This document shows positions 26,204 through 33,700 of a DNA stretch of 33,700 nucleotides, one piece after another. The notes under the pieces are model-generated. The model saw only the letters and a list, made by a program, of their open reading frames with translations, had not been told where the DNA came from and did not search any database. Origin of the DNA: Gammaproteobacteria bacterium (lineage in GTDB: Bacteria > Pseudomonadota > Gammaproteobacteria > Ga0077536). Position numbers and translations under genes: made by a program. How positions within the stretch are numbered: the stretch's first letter is position 1; each line of letters begins with the position of its first letter. The DNA is taken from assembly GCA_030833185.1 (NCBI GenBank), contig JAURHQ010000016.1, positions 1-33,700 on the forward strand, given 5' to 3'.

Positions 26204-26929
26204 GGCCAGCTGCAATAGTTTTTCTGTCAATTCCGCAGGCATGTCCACCATAATGTTGTGTCCACATGGCATTTTGCTCAATGTCCACCCGGGCGCACCT
26301 TCGACCTGTTTTGCAAAATAACGAAACGGGCTGGGATCCCAATTGTCGGCAAGAATATAGTGACGGTTCTGCAAGCTATTGACTGACCCTGAGAGCAATG
26401 CGGGGCATTCAAAGGTCGCCAGAGCTTGCGGACGTGCGCGCCGATCAACCCATGCGCGCTTTTCTTCAACGACGTTAAACAACTCAGCCGGTATCGGCTT
26501 CATCAAGCCGCATCCATTCTCAGCGGCAGAATCTCTGAAGCTTCCAATAAAGAATGCGGCTGTCTCAGGAGCTAGTGCTTTGTGCAACAAGCTAATCAGC
26601 GAATCCCCGTTTCCAGGCACGTATGCGTCGATATACACCAAATGGCGAATGCGATGAGTTAGCCGGTCTGCGACGCCCGTGGCAACCATGCCGCCATAGC
26701 TGTGACAGACAAGAATGATCTCTTCGATCTCCTCTGCTTCGATACAGCCGCACACATCACGAATATGAGTTTCGAGCGTGATGTTTTCGCCAGATTGATG
26801 CTGCCTTTCTCCAAGGCCTGAATGAGTGGGTGTATAAACTGTATGACCTGCAGCGCGTAAAGCATCGGCTACGGCTCTGTAGCACCATCCGCCGTACCAG
26901 GCCCCGTGAACAAGTACATAATTAGCCAT
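26201..26929 (-). CDS. alpha/beta-fold hydrolase (EstC / plant methylesterase-like)
   Basis: 242 aa. N-terminal oxyanion motif VLVHGAWYGGWCYRAV, nucleophile elbow CHSYGG, and the catalytic His in MPCGHNIMVDMP: a complete Ser/Asp/His-type hydrolase related to the EstC / salicylate-methylesterase group. It probably hydrolyses small esters; the substrate is unknown. It is clearly more AT-rich than its neighbours and lies inside the insert between the 43-nt direct repeats, next to transposase remnants, so it is probably horizontally acquired cargo. Its stop falls at the inferred IS3 end, so the original C-terminus may have been slightly longer. Confidence 0.88.
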   Translation of the reverse strand: MANYVLVHGAWYGGWCYRAVADALRAAGHTVYTPTHSGLGERQHQSGENITLETHIRDVCGCIEAEEIEEIILVCHSYGGMVATGVADRLTHRIRHLVYIDAYVPGNGDSLISLLHKALAPETAAFFIGSFRDSAAENGCGLMKPIPAELFNVVEEKRAWVDRRARPQALATFECPALLSGSVNSLQNRHYILADNWDPSPFRYFAKQVEGAPGWTLSKMPCGHNIMVDMPAELTEKLLQLA

Positions 26930-27303
26930 ACGTATTCTCCAAAACTACGCAAAAATAAGAGGGTAGGAAGGATAAATCCCCTCCCAAGCCGAGACCAGAT
27001 CTGCCGGTCCCTGCCTTAGGGCCTCGGACGGGAATCTGACCCCACATTTGCCCCGCCTGTCTTCATTCGGGGAATCTGCAGCGCCCTTCGCAGCCCGAAC
27101 GTTTCCCCGGAACCCTGCGCGCAGCGCGGCTCCCTGCAGATCCGTGATCGCAGCCTCCCTGCCCCTGATTCACCCGCCTTCCCAGGTGCCGCTCACGCGC
27201 GCACCGGCGGCCCTGTCGACGGGGGCGAGTGAGCCCGTGCTTGCCTCCGCCTTCCCTCTCACATGAGCCCGGCTCCGCTCGATCAGCCCCGGCTCCTCGA
27301 TTA
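26930..27303. other. right part of the insert, no gene seen
   Basis: 374 bp with no credible coding frame. It contains the right copy of the 43-nt repeat and, on the minus strand, a GGGGTCAGATTCCCGTC string (about 27026-27042) that recalls ends of small mobile elements; this is from memory only. The dadA fragment begins at 27304. Confidence 0.4.
26964..27006. repeat. 43-nt direct repeat, right copy
   Basis: Partner of 25369-25411 (38/43 identical). It lies just upstream of the hydrolase start, so the pair brackets the transposase remnants and the hydrolase. Confidence 0.75.
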
Positions 27304-27642
27304 GCCGGCGAGGCGCGTGTTCTTTTCAACGTTCTGTCGATAACGGTCGGGGCGGGAGTTGCGGACGAAGCGCATGCCCCAGCCGAGCAGCGAGGGCAGG
27401 GCGCCGAACCGCACCAGCAGCGCGGCGTCTTCGCGCCCGAGCATTTTCAGCGCGTGCCAGAACACGCCGGGTTCATCCCAGGGATTGGCCTGACTGGCGT
27501 GCAGCATGCCGCCTCTGGCGAAACTGGTGGCACGGCCGGATGCGCTGAGCTGTTCGAGCAAGGTGACCGTCAGCCCGTGACGGCTCAGGCTCAAGGGTGT
27601 CGTCAGGCCCAGCAGGCCCCCGCCAATCACCACCACATGCAT
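27304..27642 (-). pseudogene. truncated second dadA allele (first 113 codons)
   Basis: Encodes 113 residues about 80% identical to the start of intact dadA (for example TSFARGGMLHASQANPWDEP against TSFANGGMLHASQANPWNEP), ends after NTRLAG, and meets a TAA at once at the junction. The frame is still open with no internal stop, so truncation is recent or the segment arrived already diverged. It keeps the FAD-binding motif but lacks substrate and C-terminal FAD domains and cannot be functional. Confidence 0.9.
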
Positions 27643-27801
27643 TGGGCTTCATCCGCCGCGACAAACAGGCCCTGTCTTAGCCATCGGCAAGGCCTGCCGG
27701 CGACTGTGATGCCGGCCACGGGATGACGCTGCGTGCGCCGCCAAGCACAATGCCGATGAGCGCGCGCAGCGAGGAGCGGGGAATGAAAATCGGCGGCGAT
27801 G
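27304..27801. repeat. right copy of the dadA-glk junction direct repeat (498 bp)
   Basis: Counterpart of 24564-25058. Here the glk side is intact and the dadA side is truncated. Confidence 0.9.
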
Positions 27802-28733
27802 TGGGCGGCACCAAGACCCTGCTGGAGGCGCGCGCCGGTGCGTTCACCCTGCTTAAACAGCGCTATCAGAACGACGAGTTTGCCGATTTCGATGCGCTAC
27901 TCGCCGAGTTTCTCTCGACGCTGCGGCAACGCCATCGCGCGCCCGTCACGGCGACCTGTCTCGCCGTGGCAGGACCGATTGCGGCCCAGGCCGCCCGCCT
28001 GACCAATCGCCCGGCATGGCTGCTGGAGGCCGCCGGTCTGAGCGCGCGCCACGGGTTGGGGCCAACCATGTTGGTGAATGATTTTGTCGCCGCGGCCGCC
28101 GGCCTCGGCGGACTCGACGCAGCCGAGACGCGGCTGCTGCAGACGGGCCATGGCGATGCGGGCGGGCCGGTGCTCGCGCTGGGGCCGGGGACCGGACTCG
28201 GCGTTGCCATGGTTGAAGGGGAGCATGTCGTGGCCAGCGAAGGCGGGCATATCGGCTTCGCCCCGTTTGATGCGGAATCTACCGCGCTATGGCAGCTGCT
28301 CGGCGCGCCGGGCCGGCGCGTCACCACCGAGCAGGTGGTGAGCGGCACGGGGCTCGCCGCCTGCTATCGTTTGACCACGGCGATGTCGACCCTGCCGATC
28401 GAACCCGCTGAGGTTGTTGCCCGCGCCACCGGCGGCGAGCCTGCCGCGACGGACGCGGTGCGTCTGTTCGCGCGCTGCTTTGGCGCGGTGGCAGGGGATC
28501 TGGCGCTGGTGTTTCTGGCGCGTGGTGGGGTGTATCTGGCCGGCGGCATCACGCCGCGCCTGCCGCCCGAGCTATTTGATGAGCCCTTTCTTGCCGCATT
28601 TGGCGCCAAGGCCGAACACGCCGCGCTGGTGGCGGGGATGCCGGTGCTGGCCGTGATGAGCGAGGAACTGGGGCTGCGCGGTGCAGTTCATCTCGCCATG
28701 CAGAGCGGTCGTGAGGAGAAGACCCATGTATGA
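27783..28733 (+). CDS. glk: glucokinase
   Basis: 316 aa from ATG 27783, preceded by GAGGAGCGGGG; the longer frame from 27723 has no family character. It phosphorylates glucose with ATP. Motifs: phosphate loop IGGDVGGTKT, catalytic D100 in LVNDF, LGPGTGLGVAMV, and the substrate and zinc-region motif ASEGGHIGFAPF. Length matches the E. coli Glk (ROK-distinct) group. Its 3' end overlaps the next gene's start. It is the right partner of the original divergent dadA/glk arrangement, and its upstream region is duplicated at 24903-25039. Confidence 0.95.
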   Translation: MKIGGDVGGTKTLLEARAGAFTLLKQRYQNDEFADFDALLAEFLSTLRQRHRAPVTATCLAVAGPIAAQAARLTNRPAWLLEAAGLSARHGLGPTMLVNDFVAAAAGLGGLDAAETRLLQTGHGDAGGPVLALGPGTGLGVAMVEGEHVVASEGGHIGFAPFDAESTALWQLLGAPGRRVTTEQVVSGTGLAACYRLTTAMSTLPIEPAEVVARATGGEPAATDAVRLFARCFGAVAGDLALVFLARGGVYLAGGITPRLPPELFDEPFLAAFGAKAEHAALVAGMPVLAVMSEELGLRGAVHLAMQSGREEKTHV

Positions 28734-29076
28734 GGCGAGACATCATCGCCCCCTGACGGTCCGCGGTTTCCTGCGGCGCATGCTCAGCCACAGCCTGGCG
28801 GCGCTGGGTTTGCTTATTGTTTCACTCGGCGCCGGCGTCGCGGGCTACATGTACTACGAGCATCTGTCGGCAGTGGATGCCTTTCTGAATGCCGCGATGC
28901 TGTTGGGCGGCATGGGACCGGTCAATCCACCCGCCAGCGCCGCTGGCAAGGTGTTTGCCGGCTGCTATGCGCTGTATGCCGGGCTGGTGTTTATCGTCAC
29001 CGCGGCGATCATGCTGACACCGGTCCTGCATCGCATTCTGCATCGCTTTCACTGGTCGTCCGACGACAATGCCTGA
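28726..29076 (+). CDS. small two-helix membrane protein, pore-loop-like segment
   Basis: 116 aa from ATG 28726, overlapping the glk stop by 8 nt, with GAGGAG upstream, so translation is coupled to glk. Two hydrophobic helices (about residues 22-44 and 78-102) flank a stretch with FLNAAMLLGGMGPVNPP, placed where 2-TM potassium channels carry a pore loop and filter, though no TVGYG motif is present. The C-terminus is basic and His-rich (LHRILHRFHW). I recall similar unannotated proteins. Function unknown; channel-like is only a suggestion. Confidence 0.75.
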   Translation: MYEARHHRPLTVRGFLRRMLSHSLAALGLLIVSLGAGVAGYMYYEHLSAVDAFLNAAMLLGGMGPVNPPASAAGKVFAGCYALYAGLVFIVTAAIMLTPVLHRILHRFHWSSDDNA

Positions 29077-29141
29077 GCGACACACGCCGGTCACGCTGCC
29101 GATTCAATCTGCGCCAGCCACGACCTTGCCGGAGTAGTGCC

Positions 29142-30695
29142 ATGCCCCCTTCAAGCCTGATTGACCGCCGCCGCTTTCTCCGTAGGCTGCTTGCGCTCCC
29201 CCTGCTGGCCGCTACGTCGCCGGTGTGGAGCAAGCCGCGCTATGCGAGCAATCCCTTTACGCTGGGCGTTGCGTCGGGCTATCCGCTGGCCGATGGCGTG
29301 GCGCTATGGACGCGCCTCGCGCCGCAACCGCTGGCGCCCGACGGCGGCCTGCCGCCTGCGGTGTTGCCGCTGCGCTGGGAGGTGGCGGAAGACGAGCAGT
29401 TCAAACGGATTGCCGCGCACGGCGAGGCTTATGCCGAGCCGGCATTCGGCCATTCGGTGCACGTGGAAGTAAGGGGGCTTGAAGCGGCGCGGCCGTACTT
29501 CTATCGGTTTCATAGCGGCGCGGCGACCAGCGCCATCGGGCGGACCGCGACCGCGCCGAAGGTAGGCGACCCGGTGCAGCAGCTGCGCTTTGCGTTTGCG
29601 TCCTGCCAGCAGTACGAGCAGGGCTATTACGGCGCCTATCGCCACATGGCGGCGAGCGCGCCCGATCTCATCATTCACCTTGGCGATTACATCTACGAAA
29701 GCGCCTGGGGCGAGCACCGCGTGCGCTATCACGAAGGTCCGGAGCCGGTGGCTTTAACGGACTACCGCGCCCGCTACGCGCGCTATCGCTCGGACCCCGA
29801 TTTGCAGGCGGCGCACGCGGCCTGTCCGTGGCTGATGGTGTGGGACGACCACGAAGTGGAGAACGACTACGCCGATGCGCAATCCGAAAACCTCGACCAA
29901 CCCGAGTGGTTTCTGGCGCGACGCGCGGCGGCCTATCAGGCCTGGTACGAACACATGCCGGTGCGGCGCACGATGCTGCCGTTCGGGCCGCATCTGCAGC
30001 TCTACACGCGGCTCGCCTACGGTCAGCTGGTGAACTTCAATTTGCTCGACGACCGCCAGTACCGAAGCCCGCAGCCCTGCCCGCGACCGGGCCGCGGCGG
30101 CGCGGCGGTCATCGAGAACTGCGCCGCGCGCGAAGACCCCGCCGCCACCCTGCTGGGGGCGCGGCAGGAAGCCTGGCTTGCAGCCGGTCTGGCGCAAAGC
30201 AAGGCGCGCTGGAACGTGTTGGCCCAGCAAACCCTGATGGCGCAGTCCGACGGCAAAGTGGGGGAGGGTCAGCGGTTTTACTCCGACGGCTGGGACGGCT
30301 ATCCCGCCGCGCGGGCGCGCTTGTTCGATCAGATCGCAGGCAGCAAGGTCGCGAACCCGGTGGTCATTGGCGGCGACGTCCACGCCTTCTGGGTGGCGGA
30401 TCTGAAACGCGATTTCAATCGCCCGGACTCGCCCACCATTGCCTCAGAGTTTGTCGGCAGCTCGATTACCTCGCGTCCGCCGCCGGAGTCGATTCTGGAA
30501 GCCGCCAAGACGGAAGGCCCACATATCAAGCTCGCCACCGGCAAATATCGCGGCTATGTCGCGATGACGCTGACGCCCGATTTACTGACGGCAGAACTTC
30601 GCGCCGTCGACGACCACCGCGACCCGGCCACCGGCATCCGCACGCTTTCGACCTGGGTGGTGGAAGACGGCAAGCCCGGGCCGGTGGCGGGCTAG
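29142..30695 (+). CDS. phoD: PhoD-family alkaline phosphatase
   Basis: 517 aa. A twin-arginine signal (DRRRFLRRLLALPLLAATSP) marks export in folded form. The PhoD-like N-terminal domain (FTLGVASGYPLADGVALWTRL) precedes the metallophosphatase core: FASCQQYEQGYYGAYRHMA, HLGDYIYE, WDDHEVENDYA, LLDDRQYR and GGDVHAFW, which hold the Fe3+/Ca2+ ligands. It hydrolyses phosphomonoesters and phosphodiesters in the periplasm or outside. No Pho box was identified. Convergent with glgB with 9 nt between stops. Confidence 0.95.
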   Translation: MPPSSLIDRRRFLRRLLALPLLAATSPVWSKPRYASNPFTLGVASGYPLADGVALWTRLAPQPLAPDGGLPPAVLPLRWEVAEDEQFKRIAAHGEAYAEPAFGHSVHVEVRGLEAARPYFYRFHSGAATSAIGRTATAPKVGDPVQQLRFAFASCQQYEQGYYGAYRHMAASAPDLIIHLGDYIYESAWGEHRVRYHEGPEPVALTDYRARYARYRSDPDLQAAHAACPWLMVWDDHEVENDYADAQSENLDQPEWFLARRAAAYQAWYEHMPVRRTMLPFGPHLQLYTRLAYGQLVNFNLLDDRQYRSPQPCPRPGRGGAAVIENCAAREDPAATLLGARQEAWLAAGLAQSKARWNVLAQQTLMAQSDGKVGEGQRFYSDGWDGYPAARARLFDQIAGSKVANPVVIGGDVHAFWVADLKRDFNRPDSPTIASEFVGSSITSRPPPESILEAAKTEGPHIKLATGKYRGYVAMTLTPDLLTAELRAVDDHRDPATGIRTLSTWVVEDGKPGPVAG

Positions 30696-30704
30696 GGGGC
30701 GCGC

Positions 30705-32861
30705 TTACCCCGCCTGCGCCAGCACCACCGCCGCCAGCGGCGGCAGGTCGATCAGCACCCGCGCGGGCTGGCCATGCAGTGGCTGGGCGATTGCGTCGGC
30801 CGCGGGCACGCCCACATCGCTGCCGCCATAGTGGCGAGAGTCGCTGTTCAGCAGGACTTCCCAGCGGCCGGCGGCGGGCACGCCCACGCTGAAGGCCGGG
30901 CGAGGGATAGGGGTGAAATTGAAGACCACCACCACGCAGGCGCCGTTGCGGGCGCGGCGCAGAAAGGACAGCGTGGATTGCGCGGCGTCGTTGCAGTCCA
31001 GCCACTGGAAGCCACCGGGTTCGTGGTCAAGTTCGTGCAGCGCCGCGCAGTTGCGGTAGCGCAGATTCAAGTCGCGCTGGAGGGCGCGGATGCCGGCGTG
31101 TTCTGGCCGCTGCGCTTCGGCCCAGTCGAGTTCGCGCGCCTCCGACCATTCGCGGGTCTGGCCGAACTCGTTGCCCATGAAGCCAAGCTTTTTGCCCGGC
31201 GAAGTCAGCTGCCAGACCAGTAGCAGCCGGAGATTGGCAAAGCGCTGCCAGGAGTCGCCGGGCATCTTGCCCAGCAGGCTGCCTTTGCCGTGCACCACTT
31301 CGTCGTGCGAGAGCGGCAGCATGAAACACTCGCTGTAGGCGTACATCTGGCCGAAGGTCAGCAGCGCGTGGTGATAGCGGCGATGAACGGGATCAAGCTG
31401 CAAATAGCGCAGGCTGTCGTTCATCCAGCCCATGTTCCATTTGAGCGAGAAGCCCAGCCCGCCCTCCGCAATCGGATGGGTCACGCGTGGCCAGGCGGTG
31501 GATTCTTCGGCGATGGTCAGCGCGCCCGGGAAGCGGGTGGCCACCATCTCGTTCAGCGCGCGCAGGAAGTCGATGGCCTCCAGATTTTCGCGACCGCCGT
31601 GGATGTTGGGCGTCCACTCGCCGGGCTTGCGCGAGTAGTCGAGGTAGAGCATGGACGCCACCGCATCCACTCTGAGGCCGTCGAAATGAAAAGCCGACAG
31701 CCAATAGTTGGCGCTGGACAAGAGGAAGCTCACCACTTCGCGCCGCCCGTAGTTGAAGCTGCTGGTGCCCCAGTCGGGATGGCGCTGCAGGCGCGGGTCG
31801 GCGTGTTCGTAGAGCGGCGAGCCGTCGAAATGCGCGAGCGCGCCATCGTCCGCCGGAAAATGACCGGGCACCCAGTCCAGTAACACGCCGATCCCGGCCT
31901 GATGGCAGGCGTCGATCAGCGCGCGCAGTCCGTCGGCCGCGCCCTGTCGCGCGCTGGGCGCGAAAAAGCCGGTGCTTTGATAGCCCCAGGATTCGTCCAG
32001 TGGATGCTCGGTGATGGGCAGGAGCTCGATGTGCGTATAACCCTGTTCGCACACATAGGGCAGCAGGCGGGCGGCGAGTTCGGTCCAGCTGTAGAAGCGC
32101 CCGTCCGGGTGACGCAGCCAGGAGCCGGCGTGCAGTTCGTACACGTTCATCGGCGCCTGACGCCAGTTGCGGGTCGCGCGCGCCGTCATCCAGCCCGCGT
32201 CCTGCCACGCAAATGCGCTGTCGGCGGTGATGAGCGAGGCCGTGTCGGGACGCAGTTCGCTGGCGCGCGCGTAAGGGTCGGCGCGCAGCAGCACCTGACC
32301 GCTGTGGCGCGCGCGCAGTTCAAACTTGTAACGCTGTCCGGGCGCAAGGGCGGGGATGAACAGCTCCCAGACGCCCGAGACGCCCAGACTTTGCAGCAGA
32401 TGATGCCGCCCGTCCCAGCCATTCCAGTCGCCCACCACGCTGACCCGCTCGGCCGCCGGCGCCCACACCCGGAAGCGCACGCCGCCGACGCCGCCGCGGC
32501 TCTCGGGCTGCGCGCCGAGCAGGCGGTGGCTTTCGTAGAGCCTGCCTTCGGCAAAGAGATACAGGTCGTCCTGACTGGCGGTGGGCGGGAAGGCGTACGC
32601 ATCGAAACACTCGCGACCATCCACCCGCAGCCGCCAAGCCTTGCTTGGCGCGCGCCGCCGGCGGAGTTCAAACAGTCCGGCGGGATGCACACAGCGCATG
32701 GCCTGCGCGCCACGGGCGCTCAGCAGTTCGACCGCTTGCGCGCCCGGTTGCCATGCGCGAATCACCCATTGCGCACCGGCCGGGTGCACGCCGAGCAGCC
32801 CGAAGGGGTCGTAATCGCGCGTTTCCAGCAGACGGGTGATGTGATCAGCTTGGGCAGACAT
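30705..32861 (-). CDS. glgB: 1,4-alpha-glucan branching enzyme
   Basis: 718 aa from ATG 32861. N-terminal GlgB domains (DYDPFGLLGVHP; VGGVRFRVWAPAAERVSVVGDWNGWDGR) are followed by a GH13 barrel: ELHAGSW, GYTHIELLPITEHP, nucleophile D399 in FDGLRVDAVASMLYLDYSR, acid/base Glu in TIAEESTAW, and LSHDEVVHGKGSLLGKMPGD. Length matches the full GlgB with the N1 domain. It makes alpha-1,6 branches in glycogen. It is divergent from a GH57 gene; other glg genes are not in view. Glycogen genes are classic CsrA targets. Confidence 0.97.
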   Translation of the reverse strand: MSAQADHITRLLETRDYDPFGLLGVHPAGAQWVIRAWQPGAQAVELLSARGAQAMRCVHPAGLFELRRRRAPSKAWRLRVDGRECFDAYAFPPTASQDDLYLFAEGRLYESHRLLGAQPESRGGVGGVRFRVWAPAAERVSVVGDWNGWDGRHHLLQSLGVSGVWELFIPALAPGQRYKFELRARHSGQVLLRADPYARASELRPDTASLITADSAFAWQDAGWMTARATRNWRQAPMNVYELHAGSWLRHPDGRFYSWTELAARLLPYVCEQGYTHIELLPITEHPLDESWGYQSTGFFAPSARQGAADGLRALIDACHQAGIGVLLDWVPGHFPADDGALAHFDGSPLYEHADPRLQRHPDWGTSSFNYGRREVVSFLLSSANYWLSAFHFDGLRVDAVASMLYLDYSRKPGEWTPNIHGGRENLEAIDFLRALNEMVATRFPGALTIAEESTAWPRVTHPIAEGGLGFSLKWNMGWMNDSLRYLQLDPVHRRYHHALLTFGQMYAYSECFMLPLSHDEVVHGKGSLLGKMPGDSWQRFANLRLLLVWQLTSPGKKLGFMGNEFGQTREWSEARELDWAEAQRPEHAGIRALQRDLNLRYRNCAALHELDHEPGGFQWLDCNDAAQSTLSFLRRARNGACVVVVFNFTPIPRPAFSVGVPAAGRWEVLLNSDSRHYGGSDVGVPAADAIAQPLHGQPARVLIDLPPLAAVVLAQAG

Positions 32862-32939
32862 CTTGCTTCGTATGATACCGGTCGCAACGGCTAACACGCC
32901 GGTCGGGCGCAACTTACCGGCTTATGGAGGCAACAGGCG

Positions 32940-33700
32940 ATGGCGGATTCCCTCGATCTGGTTTTTCTCTGGCACATGCACCAGCCGGACTATCGCGCGC
33001 CGGAAGACGGCGATTACGTATTGCCCTGGGCGTATCTGCACGCCATCAAGGACTACACCGACATGGCCGCGCATCTCGAGCGCCATCCGGCGGTCCGCGC
33101 GGTGGTCAACTTCGTGCCGGTGTTGCTGGACCAGCTCGAAGACTACGCGCAGCAGATTCAGCACGGCCCGCTGCGCGATCCGCTGTTGCGTTTGCTGGTT
33201 CACGAGCACATCGAGCAGCTCACGCTGGAGGACAAACGCGCCGCCATTGCCAGCTGCTTTCGCGCCAATCACTCGCGCACCATCGAGCCTTTTCCCCCGT
33301 ATCGCCGCCTGCACGCGCTGCAGGAAATCGCGACCGCCGAAGGCGACAGCGCGCTGGCCTGGCTGTCCGGCGACTACTTTGCTGATCTGGTGACCTGGTA
33401 TCACCTCGCGTGGACCGGCGAGACCGAGCGCCGGCGCAATCCCTTGCTCGCCTCGCTGATGAGCAAAGGCGAGGGCTACACCCTGAGCGAACGTCGCGCG
33501 CTGCTGGCGGCGATCGGCGCGATGATTGCGGGCCTGGTGCCGCGCTATCGGGCGCTGGCTGAACGCGGACAGATTGAACTCTCCTGTTCGCCGGAAGCGC
33601 ACCCCATCGCGCCGTTGCTGCTGTCATTCGGGAGCGTCCGCGAAGCGATGCCCGAAGCGCCGCTGCCGGCGGCGCCCTGCTATCCCGGCGGACGACAACG
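32940..33700 (+). CDS. glycoside hydrolase family 57 enzyme, N-terminal part
   Basis: Partial: 253 complete codons from ATG 32940 to the window edge. GGAGG at 32926-32930 supports the start. The first conserved GH57 region, LVFLWHMHQPDYR, is at residues 7-19 and the second, SCSPEAHPIAPLL, near 219-231. GH57 enzymes are alpha-amylases, 4-alpha-glucanotransferases or branching enzymes acting on alpha-glucans; the catalytic Glu and Asp lie beyond the edge. Divergent placement from glgB suggests a role in glycogen turnover. No signal peptide, so cytoplasmic. Confidence 0.92.
   Translation, partial: MADSLDLVFLWHMHQPDYRAPEDGDYVLPWAYLHAIKDYTDMAAHLERHPAVRAVVNFVPVLLDQLEDYAQQIQHGPLRDPLLRLLVHEHIEQLTLEDKRAAIASCFRANHSRTIEPFPPYRRLHALQEIATAEGDSALAWLSGDYFADLVTWYHLAWTGETERRRNPLLASLMSKGEGYTLSERRALLAAIGAMIAGLVPRYRALAERGQIELSCSPEAHPIAPLLLSFGSVREAMPEAPLPAAPCYPGGRQ

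Noticed and set aside
26201-26960. Integron gene cassette for the AT-rich hydrolase
   Set aside because: A lone AT-rich gene suggested a cassette, but there is no attC-like site (GTTRRRY/RYYYAAC pair) after its stop.

Overview
The window looks like chromosome from a high-GC gammaproteobacterium. The main reason is the conserved block recA-recX-alaS-lysC-csrA-tRNA-Ser(GCT), with pncC and tadA just upstream. Its other genes (PQQ dehydrogenase, Rieske oxygenase, acyl-CoA synthetase, glycogen enzymes) suggest an environmental, metabolically versatile bacterium. I cannot name the genus from sequence alone.

Layout. 1-939: the start of a PQQ-type dehydrogenase (minus), cut by the window edge. 1078-3994: a small putative 2OG-Fe(II) oxygenase, an NhaR-type LysR regulator divergent from an HPF/RaiA-family ribosome factor, and the membrane protease HtpX. 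4190-11314: the housekeeping block tadA-pncC-recA-recX-alaS-lysC-csrA-tRNA-Ser. 11302-11933: a repeat-rich, gene-free stretch holding a long hairpin at the tRNA 3' end, a partial duplication of it, and an inverted REP pair. 11934-13672: a ring-hydroxylating dioxygenase with the beta gene before the alpha gene and no electron-transfer genes. 13697-23620: accessory metabolic and envelope genes (DUF3833 lipoprotein, GPH-type transporter, orphan solute-binding protein, a YbaY/NlpE/META-like fusion, acyl-CoA synthetase, RDD protein, Fe-ADH homologue, CorA, SMP-30 protein, zinc-ribbon protein). 23640-28733: the divergent dadA/glk locus, split by a 2.2-kb insert. 28726-33700: a small membrane protein coupled to glk, PhoD, GlgB, and the start of a GH57 glycosidase.

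The most unusual structure is at dadA/glk. A 495/498-bp segment (dadA 5' end, intergenic region, first codons of glk) is present twice in direct orientation, at 24564-25058 and 27304-27801. The left copy has full dadA and a glk stub; the right copy has a dadA stub and full glk. Between them lie IS3-type and IS91-type transposase remnants and an AT-richer alpha/beta hydrolase gene bracketed by 43-nt direct repeats. This is the pattern expected when a circular molecule carrying a diverged allele of the locus integrates by a single crossover. The two copies differ much more within dadA than in the intergenic part.

Functional themes are carbon storage and sugar entry (glk, glgB, GH57), D-amino acid oxidation (dadA), envelope maintenance (htpX, NlpE-like fusion), DNA repair (recA, recX) and global control (csrA, HPF). 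I found no CRISPR array, no rRNA and no clearly new defence system.
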